A stretch of 64,000 bases of DNA from Candidatus Cloacimonetes bacterium HGW-Cloacimonetes-2 (GTDB lineage: Bacteria > Cloacimonadota > Cloacimonadia > Cloacimonadales > Cloacimonadaceae): contig PHBP01000004.1 of assembly GCA_002842035.1 (NCBI GenBank), forward strand, positions 124,001 to 188,000, given 5' to 3'. How positions within the stretch are numbered: the stretch's first letter is position 1; every line of letters begins with the position of its first letter. The notes beneath the pieces are model-generated. The model was not told the origin of the DNA, ran no database searches, and saw only the letters and a list, made by a program, of their open reading frames with translations. The position numbers were made by a program, and so were the translations under genes. Below, one piece after another: positions 29,639-39,276 of this stretch.

Positions 29639-30880
29639 TCAGGCTACCCTATTCTTGTCAATAGGAAATTCCACTCTTTTACTGCTCCTTTCATACCATA
29701 CTGCAACCAAAACCAGTAAAATACCGGTCAGTATCAGGATTGACTCCACCGAGACAGCATCTGCCAGCGGTCCAAAAAGCATAATCCCGATCGGCATAGC
29801 ACTCACGGAAACTATTTGCAGAATGGAAAATACACGTCCCAGCATATCTTCCCGGGTTTGCTCCTGTACAAAGACAGTCTCGGAAGTGATCAATAGAGGC
29901 AGAAACAAGCCAGCAGTGCCCATGATACAGAGATAGAGCACGAAATTGGGGGCCAGGCCCAAGAGCGCAAAGAGAATCCCAAAAGCTCCCAGGCTAAGCG
30001 CTATCATACGAACTTTATCTTTGAAGTCACCATGCAGGGAGATCAGTATTCCCCCTACCAGAGAACCAATTGTCCAGACCATCTCATTCACGGTCAATCT
30101 CCAAACATCTCCGCCAAAGCTTCTGCCAACTTGCAGCGGTGTCAGGATAATCGCAGGGGTCATCAGGAAAAAGGAGAAGCCATAACACAATACTATCCGC
30201 TTTAAGAGAGGATGGCTGAAAGTGTAGCCAAAGCCCTCTTTCAGATCTTTAAATATTGTATTCTTGACCTTGATTCCCGGATTTTTCTCGATCTTGATAA
30301 ACGCCAGGATTCCTACAGCCAGAGAGGCTGTAATCACATCCACGAAGAATGCCCAGGAGATATCCAGCCAGCCCAGCAGTAAACCTCCGGCGGCAGGTGC
30401 CAGCAGCATTAGAGCGGATGATATGGATTGATTCACCGCCTGCACCCGGGTGAGCCCCTCCGGAGGAACCAATTGCGGATAGATGGCATTGACTGCGGGA
30501 GATTGTACCCCGCTGCCCAGGGCTCTCACAGCAGAAATTGCCAGCAGCAGCCAGATCTGTCTGAAACCGGCAATGTAAAACAAAGCCAATACCAATGTTG
30601 CAAGTGCTACAAAGGTATCGGACAGCATAATCAGGTGTTTACGGTTGTATCTATCCGCCCAAACCCCTCCCCAAAGCGAAACCAACACCTGGGGGATCAT
30701 CGTGGTAAGGGTTCCCAGCATCAGCCAGGTTCCGGAGGAAGTTTCCAGAGTGATATGCCAGATGATGGCAAAGCCGACTACAGAAGAGCCAAACAGCGAT
30801 AAATTCTGGCTGATTAGAAACAGCAGGACTCTGCTGTTAAAGAGAGAGCTTCCCTTTTTATTAGTTGTATCTAGTAACAT
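29639..30880 (-). CDS. MFS transporter (MFS_3/EntS-like exporter)
   Basis: 413 residues with about twelve membrane helices. The N-terminus (FLISQNLSLFGSSVVGFAIIW) and the loop-2/3 motif WGGVWADRYNRKHLIMLSD match the MFS_3 branch that includes enterobactin and macrolide exporters. The substrate cannot be told from the sequence. ATG 30880 has AAGGA upstream and a TTGACA box 37 nt away. It stands alone between the tRNA-tuf unit and a long gap. Confidence 0.88.
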   Translation of the reverse strand: MLLDTTNKKGSSLFNSRVLLFLISQNLSLFGSSVVGFAIIWHITLETSSGTWLMLGTLTTMIPQVLVSLWGGVWADRYNRKHLIMLSDTFVALATLVLALFYIAGFRQIWLLLAISAVRALGSGVQSPAVNAIYPQLVPPEGLTRVQAVNQSISSALMLLAPAAGGLLLGWLDISWAFFVDVITASLAVGILAFIKIEKNPGIKVKNTIFKDLKEGFGYTFSHPLLKRIVLCYGFSFFLMTPAIILTPLQVGRSFGGDVWRLTVNEMVWTIGSLVGGILISLHGDFKDKVRMIALSLGAFGILFALLGLAPNFVLYLCIMGTAGLFLPLLITSETVFVQEQTREDMLGRVFSILQIVSVSAMPIGIMLFGPLADAVSVESILILTGILLVLVAVWYERSSKRVEFPIDKNRVA

Positions 30881-30917
30881 GATCGATCCTTATGTAATCT
30901 ATGATAGACTTCCAGCC

Positions 30918-30923
30918 TGTCAA
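30918..30923 (-). promoter_or_regulatory. TTGACA box upstream of MFS gene
   Basis: An exact TTGACA only 37 nt before the start codon. A -10 at the usual 16-18 nt would place the transcription start inside the ribosome binding site; a TATCAT lies 11 nt downstream of the box instead. Confidence 0.35.
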
Positions 30924-31055
30924 CTCTGCTATCTGATGGCGTTCTCTCAGGCCGGGGAGAGTATATATTTCATTGCAGAGCTTTATCCCGGTTTTGGTAG
31001 ATTCGGGACTTAGGAACTAACTACTGCGAAAGGATCAAGCACGTAAACGCATCAT

Positions 31056-31166
31056 TTACCTCACTCTTGGAATGCTGAACGCAATAGCCTGCTCAGCCGG
31101 AATTCTGTCAAGCTTCTCCACAAAGGTCTCTAGCTTCACAGAACAATCTAAGTTGAAAGATATCCA
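31056..31166 (-). other. Possible remnant of a coding region in the 30881-31275 gap
   Basis: The 395-bp gap upstream of the MFS gene holds no intact gene. One minus-strand stretch of 36 codons, bounded by stops, reads in a protein-like way (VKLETFVEKLDRIPAEQAIAF) and ends at a TAA. It has no start with a ribosome binding site and no recognisable family. It may be the tail of a decayed gene or chance. Confidence 0.2.
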
Positions 31167-31275
31167 TTACTGTTGAGAACACTATATCTTACCTTAGATG
31201 TGTGAAATCAGTATAGCTATCGATATCTTGCCTCTAGATCTAGTTTTCGAGGTTTTTATGGTGGATCCCGCCATA

Positions 31276-34200
31276 TTATTGAGGTTCCATCAAGTCAGTC
31301 TGAGTATTGGTGCTGGTGGATGGGCTGGAAGGATTGCAGGCTACAACTTTGAAGAAGATCCTGCCACTGGTTGTCGTATCGATGCTGAGGGTGTGGACTG
31401 GTGCAGTGACGCTTATGTAGCCGGGGGACCAGTTTACCAGATCTTCCGAGCTATAGACGTGGTATTCTGTGGCTCCTGCAACTGAATCCCAGCTAAGGAT
31501 AACATCGCTGTTGGAAGAGCTGATACTGACGTTGGGGGTATCCAGAAGCCCGTCAGGCGTATATATGGGAGGCCCTACGAAATCATCCAGCCACAATGCA
31601 AACAAGTCATAGCTCAAGGCTCGAATGGCAACATAGACCACGGCATTGCCATAAGCATCCAGATTGTAGGTCTTTTGATTCCAGGTTGGATTGGCTAGCC
31701 CACTGTCGATCATGGTGAAGGACGCGGGATTGGTATCAGTGGTGGAAACCAGCACTTCCCAGGGATCAGAATAATACCCATTCATCCAGAAGCTGATAGT
31801 ATCGACGCGGGAAGCGCTCAACATCAATGGGGGAGTGATGATCCAATCGTTGCTCTCCTCATAGCTTTCATACCAGACTTGAATGCCGTGTGAGCCATTG
31901 TGAGCAAAGTTGCTAGCCGAAATGCTCCATTGATTTGTGCCAGAGTCAGCGTTCAGGACAGTCCAATTGGCAGGGATTATGCCAGATTCAAAACCTTCAT
32001 TCAACATTTCCCTGGGTGTAATAGTTACAGCCAAACTGGGGCTGATGTCGTTTGCCGGAACCGTATCTCCTGGCAATGCTACTTCGGCATAGAGATTGGC
32101 AGTCCCAAGGTAGATGGCATCCGGGGTCCAATTAAACGTATGGGTGGTGGAGGCATATCCTCCTAAAGCCGGCATTGCGAAAGAAGCCAGGGTTGCTTCG
32201 GGAGATTGACATTTCAGATACACAGTGTAGCCGCTCTGCAAGGCAAAGCCATTGTTTTGGATGCCGACGGTGTAATCATAAGGCCTGGCGATAGCGATCG
32301 CGGAAGGTCCTGTGATGGAGGTGGCGGCAATATCCAGATTGCTTGATGTATATAGCGGTGGGCCAAACACATCATCCAACCAGATTCCGTTCTCATTGTT
32401 TCCGCGATAACGAATGGCAAGATAGATCATGGCACCGCCAAAAGAATCCAGATTATAGTTCGGGCTGAATACCTGAAGATCTGGGATGCTAGAGCTTCCT
32501 ATCGCAGTAAATGAAGCGGGTTGAGTGTCTGTGGTGGAAACGAGCACTTCGAATTCTTCGGGATAGTTTGAATAGATCTTACGCAGTGAAAACCGGAAAT
32601 TATCTGGGACAATCTCGCTTCCACCCAATCTGGGACTGATCAGCCAATCATCATTCTGGCGGGAGGGCTCTGCAAAGATGCAAGCCGAAACTGCCCCTGT
32701 GATGACATTGATGTTGCTCACTGACCAGCTCTTTGTGCCTCCATCCAGATTGAGGACAGTCCATCCACCCGGTATGGCTCCGGATTCAAAACCTTCAGTC
32801 AAAGCACCCTCAGGCAGGGTGACAAATGAATACACGGCATTGTTTGAGGAGTGCTCACCCTGAGCTTCGGCTATAACTGACCAATAATAGGTAGTAGATG
32901 GCTGCAGTCTGGACGCTTCCGGCAAGGTAAAGCTGGTGGCGGGTGCCTCAACCACTGCGCTGAGATTGTCCAGTGTGGGAGGATTGACGGTGCTGACGCA
33001 AAGTTTGTATGAACTGGGCGGAATACCGGCGGATGGTGCTGTCCAGCCAAAGCTTGCCAGGGTGTTTACAAAGGTGGCTTGATCGAGCGGTAAATTCAGA
33101 GTGACCGGATTGGGAGCTGTGACGCTGAGTTTCACATCATCCAGGGCGAGATAGTTTGTGCTGCCGCCAATGTATCCCTTGATCCCCAGATAATAGGTTC
33201 CGGAACCGGAGGGAGTGAAGCTTCCGGCTATCCGTTTGTACTCACTCGTATCAAGGAAGGTGGGTTCGGCAATGCTATTGGTCATGGCAACAATAGTTGG
33301 ATCAGTGCCGTAATAAATCCCCATCTGGGCATAGTTTGGATTTGTTGATTGTTGACGGGCATAGAGCTCAACATCATAAGTGCGCGAACCAACCAACGTG
33401 ATGGGATGGAACAACCAGGATACTGCCGTCGCTCCGTCTGAATGGAATAGATAGACGTTGAACTCGCCGGTTCTGGGTTCCAAGCTTCCAGAATAGGTTG
33501 AATTTGCAGTCCAGGGGCTGGATCCAGTTTCCATGGCCAGAGTCCACTCCGAGATATTGGAAGTGCCGTCGATGCATCCTACCTCAAAGCTCTCCGTAGC
33601 AAATTGGTCTCTTTGGATATGGAAGCTCTGGGTGGCTGGAGCAGGGCTGGCTGTGCCCGCCAAAGAATAGGCCACGACAGTCCAATACCAGTTTTCTCCA
33701 TAGCTGAAGCCAAACCCAGCTTGTGCCACAGGATTGATGGTTACGCTGGTTAGGTTGGTGATAGTGTGTTGGCCGGGATATCCGCTATTGAAGATTTGTG
33801 CGGGATCATCTTTGACCAGATAGATAGTGTAATGGTCTGGCACAAGTCCAACTGGATTGGGAGACCAGACGAAGCTGAAGCTGTCCTTGTTTACTCCATA
33901 AGCATTGTTGGCTGGAGACACTAAAACAGGGCTTTTAATCTGGGAAGCATATCTCCAGGCCAGATCTGGATAACCGCTGTTATCCAGAGGGCTGAGATTC
34001 CAATAGTCGTTGCTGCCATTAGTAGTCTCTACTGTAAAATCCCATCCGGTGAAAGTGGACTGGGTCTTCATCTGAGCGGTGGTCTTGCCTGTCCCGCCAT
34101 AAGAAGTTGCCTGTCCGCTGGTCTGGGTATCCCAGTAAGAGCTGATAACGCTTCCGCCACTGGAACCAAGCAAACCACCTTTTTGTCCTCCGGAAACCGT

Positions 34201-36213
34201 CCCGGTAGAATAGCTATTGATGATCGATCCGGTTGCACCTTGATTGCCCACCACACCGCCAATAAAGTGCGCTCCGATGACGTTTGCATGGGAATAGCTG
34301 TTATTGATGCTTCCCTGGTTTTGACCCACAAGTCCCCCAATGGAATTCTGATTGCTGCTTATGCTCCCGGAAGAAAAGCTTCTGTTGATGGTTCCATCAT
34401 TCCAGCCCACCAATCCACCACACCAGGTGCTTCCGGTTATTGTGCCTGTGGAATTGCAGTTAGTGATAGCAGCGCCGGTTTCGTTTCTGCCTGCGATGCC
34501 ACCCAGGCCGTTAGCTGTAACGCCGGCGCCGGATCTCGAGACAGTGCCGGTAAAAGTGCAGCCTATGATGGAGCCGGCATTGTTGTTTCCGCAGATTCCT
34601 CCACCTGTTGTTGCATTGCCGATGTTGACTGCTGCCGCCGAACTGCAATTCTCGATGCTGCCTTTATTGTGACCCACTATCGAGCCTGTATCGGCATCAC
34701 CGAGGATACTGCAAGTGCTGCTCAGATTCAGGTTTTTGATAGTGCTCCCAACGGCAGTCATTCCAAACAAACCGTGATAGCTTCCGTAATAAGCTGTGCG
34801 GAGGTTGGAGATAGTGTGCCCATCTCCGTCCAAACCACCGTAAAACATATTGGTGTTGTTTCCAATGGGAAGCCAGCCATTGGTGCCCCAGGCTGCATAC
34901 CCTTCTCCGCCTGGAGATAGGTAGGAAAGCAAGTCAATGTCGCTGATCAATTTGAAATAAGTGCGGGAAGAGGCAGAGCCCGGATAGTTGCGGATCAGGT
35001 TCAGTTCCCTGGCATTGCTCACGGTGAACGGATCTGTCTGGGTTCCGGTGCCGGAAGCAAAGTAGTTCTTCTCAAACTTGATATTGTCTACATAGAGCCT
35101 GCCGTTGTAAGCGCTGGTACCCAGGAAGCGGATCTGTTTCGTTCCGGGCGGAAGATCAAAGGTGCGGCTTGCCCACTCTGTGGAGGCAGGAGCCCATTGT
35201 GCTCCAGAGTGAGGAGCAGCGGTGGCCATACCTCCTCCGGTTCCGGCATTGTATGAGGCAAGAGTAGTAAACGAAAGACCGTAATCCAGGGAATATTGGA
35301 TGTCCAGCCGCTCATTGGCATTGGGAGCCAGATAGGGGGAATAGGCATAGTCATAGCTTAGCTTCCCGCCATAATCACCCAGATTCAGATTTGGGGTGGT
35401 GAGGACGATTTGCCGGTCGGCAAGAACGTTTTCAAAAGAACAGAGAGCGCTTCCCGTTCCACTGGCTCCATACGCGTTGCTGTTGCCGCGCCACCAGGCA
35501 TTCAGACCTGGAGCCTCCCATGTGTTTGGCACCGACCAGTATGAGGGAGGGAAGGTGGTCGAAGCAAAGGTCTGAGTCGAAGGGAAAGTGCTGATGGACG
35601 TATCCTGATACTGCACACTGAAATCATCAACGTACCAGGCGGGCCCCCAAGCACTGATTCCATTAAACCAAATAAAGATCTCCTGCCCTGCCCATCTGCT
35701 CAGATCGATGCTTTCCGATACACCCGTACCCGGGTATCCAATGCTATTTTCCGGAATGGTGTAACCATCATTTGAATTGAAGGCAGTTCCAAAGCGTTCC
35801 CACACTTTAGTGTAATTGCTTTCGTTTACATATACGTAAACAGCACCGTAGTCGTAATTATTTTCAGTCCTCTGACCATGAGACCACTTGAAATTCAATC
35901 TGTACTGTGACCCTGGAATTATGATCCAAGGAGTCCATAGGCTCCTACCCTGACCTATCCAGTAATCGTTAAAAAAGCAGCAGGCTTGACTATGGTAAAC
36001 TTGCCAGGGTAAAGGGTCGGCATAGCCGTTATCATTAAATGACCAATCTTCCGGAATAGTGCCGGGGGCAACGCTATTGAAATCTTGCGAATAAGGGGCT
36101 GTATAGACGATGCGGGTTTGTGGCAGATAACTCTCTAAGTTGAGAGGTTCAAGCGCATATGCTGAGAAGATCATAAGCGACATTGCGAGCAGCAACAGGT
36201 TCTTTCTTGTCAC
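31276..36213 (-). CDS. Giant secreted surface protein with GLUG repeats and choice-of-anchor modules
   Basis: 1645 residues from a GTG start at 36213, chosen because AAAGGAG lies 9 nt upstream and a signal peptide follows at once (VTRKNLLLLAMSLMIFSAYA). N-terminal choice-of-anchor J-type modules (EDWSFNDNGY, WYVDDFSVQY) lead to a GLUG-repeat beta-solenoid at about residues 480-710 (GGLVGWNDGTINRSFSSGSI and similar). FN3-like modules follow, then two closely similar C-terminal modules (EGFESG.IP..WTVLN ... WLDD..GPP.Y). It ends in an FN3-like domain and a Ser/Thr-rich tail (SSPSTSTNTQTDLMEPQ), without the FlgD-type sorting domain seen in the 934-residue protein. It is likely cell-surface; ligand unknown. 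Confidence 0.85.
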   Translation of the reverse strand: MTRKNLLLLAMSLMIFSAYALEPLNLESYLPQTRIVYTAPYSQDFNSVAPGTIPEDWSFNDNGYADPLPWQVYHSQACCFFNDYWIGQGRSLWTPWIIIPGSQYRLNFKWSHGQRTENNYDYGAVYVYVNESNYTKVWERFGTAFNSNDGYTIPENSIGYPGTGVSESIDLSRWAGQEIFIWFNGISAWGPAWYVDDFSVQYQDTSISTFPSTQTFASTTFPPSYWSVPNTWEAPGLNAWWRGNSNAYGASGTGSALCSFENVLADRQIVLTTPNLNLGDYGGKLSYDYAYSPYLAPNANERLDIQYSLDYGLSFTTLASYNAGTGGGMATAAPHSGAQWAPASTEWASRTFDLPPGTKQIRFLGTSAYNGRLYVDNIKFEKNYFASGTGTQTDPFTVSNARELNLIRNYPGSASSRTYFKLISDIDLLSYLSPGGEGYAAWGTNGWLPIGNNTNMFYGGLDGDGHTISNLRTAYYGSYHGLFGMTAVGSTIKNLNLSSTCSILGDADTGSIVGHNKGSIENCSSAAAVNIGNATTGGGICGNNNAGSIIGCTFTGTVSRSGAGVTANGLGGIAGRNETGAAITNCNSTGTITGSTWCGGLVGWNDGTINRSFSSGSISSNQNSIGGLVGQNQGSINNSYSHANVIGAHFIGGVVGNQGATGSIINSYSTGTVSGGQKGGLLGSSGGSVISSYWDTQTSGQATSYGGTGKTTAQMKTQSTFTGWDFTVETTNGSNDYWNLSPLDNSGYPDLAWRYASQIKSPVLVSPANNAYGVNKDSFSFVWSPNPVGLVPDHYTIYLVKDDPAQIFNSGYPGQHTITNLTSVTINPVAQAGFGFSYGENWYWTVVAYSLAGTASPAPATQSFHIQRDQFATESFEVGCIDGTSNISEWTLAMETGSSPWTANSTYSGSLEPRTGEFNVYLFHSDGATAVSWLFHPITLVGSRTYDVELYARQQSTNPNYAQMGIYYGTDPTIVAMTNSIAEPTFLDTSEYKRIAGSFTPSGSGTYYLGIKGYIGGSTNYLALDDVKLSVTAPNPVTLNLPLDQATFVNTLASFGWTAPSAGIPPSSYKLCVSTVNPPTLDNLSAVVEAPATSFTLPEASRLQPSTTYYWSVIAEAQGEHSSNNAVYSFVTLPEGALTEGFESGAIPGGWTVLNLDGGTKSWSVSNINVITGAVSACIFAEPSRQNDDWLISPRLGGSEIVPDNFRFSLRKIYSNYPEEFEVLVSTTDTQPASFTAIGSSSIPDLQVFSPNYNLDSFGGAMIYLAIRYRGNNENGIWLDDVFGPPLYTSSNLDIAATSITGPSAIAIARPYDYTVGIQNNGFALQSGYTVYLKCQSPEATLASFAMPALGGYASTTHTFNWTPDAIYLGTANLYAEVALPGDTVPANDISPSLAVTITPREMLNEGFESGIIPANWTVLNADSGTNQWSISASNFAHNGSHGIQVWYESYEESNDWIITPPLMLSASRVDTISFWMNGYYSDPWEVLVSTTDTNPASFTMIDSGLANPTWNQKTYNLDAYGNAVVYVAIRALSYDLFALWLDDFVGPPIYTPDGLLDTPNVSISSSNSDVILSWDSVAGATEYHVYSSEDLVNWSPGYISVTAPVHTLSIDTTTSGRIFFKVVACNPSSPSTSTNTQTDLMEPQ

Positions 36214-36343
36214 GATGAGATACTCCTTTAACTCTGATGGATAACATATTGCGGTTGCTGGGCGTACTCCCAATCATTATTCGGCTCAATCAGCGCAATC
36301 CTATGATCAGATTTTGGCGGAAGAAAGTTTACAATTAGTTTTT

Positions 36344-36349
36344 TGTCAA
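36344..36349 (-). promoter_or_regulatory. TTGACA box upstream of the giant surface protein
   Basis: An exact TTGACA on the minus strand, 130 nt before the GTG start, in the gene-free stretch 36214-36533. A TAAACT lies 12 nt downstream of the box. Nothing else was recognised in that gap. Confidence 0.35.
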
Positions 36350-36533
36350 TCTAATTGTGATGACTTACTCTGTTTCCTAATAAAAACTGTTTAAAATGCC
36401 GATCTTCATTAAGCGGTTATGGACCCTCACTGACAACTTCAATTACATCTCCAATAATGGATAGTCTTCGGTGCATACTTTCCGAATCGCTGGCTGAGAT
36501 CAATCTCTAAAGCCCGGAGTTTTTTCCCAATCT

Positions 36534-37319
36534 CTATCTAATGCTCCCGCTATCTCCCCTAATTAGCTTGTCCACCCGTTCCCGGTGACGAGCATGCCTG
36601 TTCCAGTTATATTCCTCAGCGCAATAAGTACTCATATACCAGATTATCCCGCCCTCGGTCTTGCTGTAGTTATGCGCTTCCAGATTGATTTCAAAGTCTT
36701 CCTCTGGCTGATAGCCGCTCCATAGGCTCTTGCGGAAAGTATAAGCTCTGGCTGCCGGGCTGATCTCTTTGATATAGCTATAGTGTGAACCCGTTACGGA
36801 ACCATCCAATTTCATATTCACAACCTGAGCTCTGGGATCTGCCCCCAGAATCCATTGCAAACTATAATCTTGCTCAGGATCGAAATCTGGCGGATTGATC
36901 AGGTATTCTGCCGGCATCAGCATAGACCCGCTCACGGTTTTATCCGCAAACTTGATCTGATAGACTACTTCTTCATTGTAATCAGTTGGCAGCGCTCCAC
37001 TTAGATAGCTCATATCCATATCATACCTATAGAAAGTGTCGCCGTTTTGTGTTACAACATTCATATACTCCGGATAGACACGCTGCGTCTCTATCCAAAG
37101 CTCTTTGAGCGGCATTTTGCTTACCAGACTGCAATAAACGTCGCTGTCTCTGAGATCGATATCTTGCGTGTACTCCAGGATAAGATAGAAATCCTCTTTG
37201 GGTGAAAACAAAGCATCCACCAAAGAGGGCATATCCGTATCGCCATCGCGACTATCGCAGGAACTAATGCCCAGAGCCAAAAGCCCAAGCATCACTAGCA
37301 GAACCATTCTTTTCATCAT
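36534..37319 (-). CDS. Predicted lipoprotein, unknown family (paralogue of 37401-38120)
   Basis: 261 residues. A lipoprotein signal peptide ends in GISSC with the acylated cysteine at 21. The second ATG (37316) fits the GGAGG better than the first. The mature part is beta-rich. It shares with the next gene a pattern of DPEQDYSLQW, an aromatic-rich stretch ending in TFRKSLWSGYQPEEDFEI, and NYSKTEGG, each with a counterpart in the neighbour, so the two are probably diverged duplicates. No known domain was recognised. A TTGACA box lies 68 nt upstream. Confidence 0.75.
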   Translation of the reverse strand: MMKRMVLLVMLGLLALGISSCDSRDGDTDMPSLVDALFSPKEDFYLILEYTQDIDLRDSDVYCSLVSKMPLKELWIETQRVYPEYMNVVTQNGDTFYRYDMDMSYLSGALPTDYNEEVVYQIKFADKTVSGSMLMPAEYLINPPDFDPEQDYSLQWILGADPRAQVVNMKLDGSVTGSHYSYIKEISPAARAYTFRKSLWSGYQPEEDFEINLEAHNYSKTEGGIIWYMSTYCAEEYNWNRHARHRERVDKLIRGDSGSIR

Positions 37320-37387
37320 TCCTCCCCTATCCTGCGGTTTTGCTACCGTAGATTAGTAATGTATCTCATCAATAACTTATGCATTTT

Positions 37388-37393
37388 TGTCAA
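37388..37393 (-). promoter_or_regulatory. TTGACA box upstream of lipoprotein gene 36534-37319
   Basis: An exact TTGACA on the minus strand, 68 nt before the start and just past the stop of the upstream lipoprotein gene, so the two lipoprotein genes may be separate units. No clear -10. Confidence 0.35.
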
Positions 37394-37400
37394 GCCGGAA

Positions 37401-38120
37401 TCACTTATCTTTTGCACTCTCAGGCATTAGATCCCCCCCTTGAGATCTAAGATAGCTAACTCCTTCACACTCAGGAGGGTACACCCAGGAACTAATGTTG
37501 AAGCTGCTGATCGCCAGCATTTCATTCCCGTGGGTGCTGTAGTTTACCGGCGTAACCTTTACCCTTAGGAAGACATCTTCATCACCCTCCCAAAAATCAC
37601 GATCAATCGTAAATGAACGCCTATTGCCCGGAATCTGTACTACCAGATCAGGTCTGTCATCCAAAGCCATAACAGTGATCACATAGTATTGTGGACTCTT
37701 CTCGCTGGTCCAGGTAAATCTGTAGTCCTGGCTTTCATCAAATGCCGGAAAGGTGAGACTCGGCACTTGGGGTTGGATGATGGTTCCGCTGATATTATCA
37801 GTGCCACAGACCAGCTCGTAATTTACAGTATCCTCCATCGCAGTAAATTGACCAAAGATATCCTCGTACAACCAGTAGCTATATGGCTCGCCGTTAATTG
37901 GCTCCGGCCAATCAAACAGCCTACCGTTGATCTTCAGGCTGTGCAACCCCGTATTCCACGGTTTACGGAGCATCGCCTGTGTGCCAGTTACACTCAGTAC
38001 ATAGGTGAATTCCTCCGAATATCCTGCTGCTGTGAGATCCAGACCCGTTATCTTCTTTGTGTTGCAGGAGCTAGTTAGCAGCAACAATATCAATAAGAGC
38101 AAGCTATAGATCCGCTTCAT
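37401..38120 (-). CDS. Predicted lipoprotein, unknown family (paralogue of 36534-37319)
   Basis: 239 residues. The signal peptide MKRIYSLLLLILLLLTSSC has the lipobox cysteine at 19. The mature part contains DESQDYRFTW, RRSFTIDRDFWEGDEDVFL and NYSTHGNEM, which line up with the neighbouring lipoprotein in order and spacing. It is a probable outer-membrane or periplasmic-face lipoprotein of unknown role. A GGGAG precedes the ATG, and a TTGACA box lies 62 nt upstream. Confidence 0.75.
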   Translation of the reverse strand: MKRIYSLLLLILLLLTSSCNTKKITGLDLTAAGYSEEFTYVLSVTGTQAMLRKPWNTGLHSLKINGRLFDWPEPINGEPYSYWLYEDIFGQFTAMEDTVNYELVCGTDNISGTIIQPQVPSLTFPAFDESQDYRFTWTSEKSPQYYVITVMALDDRPDLVVQIPGNRRSFTIDRDFWEGDEDVFLRVKVTPVNYSTHGNEMLAISSFNISSWVYPPECEGVSYLRSQGGDLMPESAKDK

Positions 38121-38182
38121 CGATTCTACTCCCTCGGGACTTATTTAAATCCCTTGTGCGATGTTCTTTATGTGTCCTTTCT

Positions 38183-38188
38183 TGTCAA
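38183..38188 (-). promoter_or_regulatory. TTGACA box upstream of lipoprotein gene 37401-38120
   Basis: An exact TTGACA on the minus strand, 62 nt before the start; TAAAGA lies 12 nt downstream of the box. Confidence 0.35.
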
Positions 38189-38214
38189 ATTCTTTTTCAC
38201 CTCTCTATACTCCC

Positions 38215-38410
38215 TGCTTGAATTCTTAGGAGATCCTCTGGTGATCCCCTAGTGATCCCCTAGTGGCGACTAGGGAATCTCCAGTGCAGTGCCTGTGATT
38301 TACCTGGGAGTTCAAAGGGTGAGCTTTTCACAAGGAGTCAAGGAGGAAGCAGTTTTTTACCACATAGAGAGCCGATAAAGGCAGAGCGGAGCGCTACGCG
38401 CTGTGGGGAA
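38215..38410. repeat. Dispersed intergenic repeat, copy B
   Basis: This fills much of the gene-free gap 38121-38511. It has the same block order as copy A at 3910-4110: three 11-bp tandem units at 38232-38264, then a GGCGACTAGGGAATCTCC-type stretch, then the purine-rich core at 38334-38374 running into ACCACATAGAGAG. Downstream, 38440-38515 carries GCTGCGCTGCGTTCGAAGA and GCGCGAAGCACAG words that also occur in the 14609-15263 element. Confidence 0.7.
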
Positions 38411-38511
38411 GTGGTGCAGTGATGGTGGGGTGTAGTGATACGCTGCGCTGCGTTCGAAGATCGTTTCTACGCCTATGTTTTCTGATCGCTTTTCACTGCG
38501 CGAAGCACAGC

Positions 38512-39276
38512 TTACCAGACAAGCCGCTCACAGCTCATCCTGAGGTCACTGCCGATGCTGCTGAGGGGATTGGTCTTCCACCAGCGTGGATGGCTCAAGA
38601 ATAGGAAAGTCTCGCCCTTTTCGATCTGCTTTTGCGGGCTGAGGGGGCTGTAAGGGCAGAGCGAACCGCCATCGCTGATATGAACGCCATAAGCTGCTAC
38701 AATCGCCTCATCATAAGCCTCATAAGCGATACCGCATTGAGCGCGGAATCCGGGATCACGTATCACCTGACGATTACCCAGATTGAGAATCTTATTTGCA
38801 AAGTCGCCATGCGCTGCGACAGCGCTGAGGGCTAGTCCGCTCCGGGCTCGTAAGTCCTTGATATTATTACGAAACTGCTCCCTGATCTGGTCGTAATGAT
38901 CCAGCAGGATCAGTTTGTCACGGATATGCCTGGCTTTGGCGTAAGTAGCTGCTTCTTCGAAGTGATAGCCTATCTCGTGACCATTTGCCGCCAGCCGGGA
39001 AATCACATCGTCGTTCCAGGTATTCAGCCTGAAAAAGTAGCTCGCTTTCACCCCCAGAGATTCCTCTATTTGGGCAAAAGCAAGCGCCGCAAGAGGATCG
39101 TTGTCAATATCGTGACGTAGAATCAGGCAGCGGGAGGGAGCACTCAGAGCGATAAAAGATTCCATACCAAAGATTTGGTAGGAGCGATCGAGGGCAGAAC
39201 GGAGGATTTGCTCATAATCAGCAAAGCTATGGGGGGCACGGAAGTAGTCCTGAAGCTTGGCAAGGGTGCGCCTCAC
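38512..39276 (-). CDS. Polysaccharide deacetylase-fold protein (WbmS-like)
   Basis: 254 residues from a GTG at 39276 that shares one base with the stop of the upstream asparagine synthase gene and has GGAGG 4 nt before it; an in-frame ATG at 39333 lies inside that gene. The NodB-like fold shows RHDIDND at 54-60 (metal-binding aspartates) and GHEIGYHFE at 99-107 (histidines). It probably removes or alters an acyl group on a surface sugar. It is the last gene of the glycan operon. Confidence 0.78.
   Translation of the reverse strand: MRRTLAKLQDYFRAPHSFADYEQILRSALDRSYQIFGMESFIALSAPSRCLILRHDIDNDPLAALAFAQIEESLGVKASYFFRLNTWNDDVISRLAANGHEIGYHFEEAATYAKARHIRDKLILLDHYDQIREQFRNNIKDLRARSGLALSAVAAHGDFANKILNLGNRQVIRDPGFRAQCGIAYEAYDEAIVAAYGVHISDGGSLCPYSPLSPQKQIEKGETFLFLSHPRWWKTNPLSSIGSDLRMSCERLVW

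Noticed and set aside
31258-31276. Imperfect palindrome after the giant surface gene as a terminator
   Set aside because: The stem is short with a C/A mismatch and there is no proper U run.
34183-34920. A 245-codon plus-strand frame in the giant surface gene
   Set aside because: It arises from the repetitive GLUG codons on the other strand and has no start signal.
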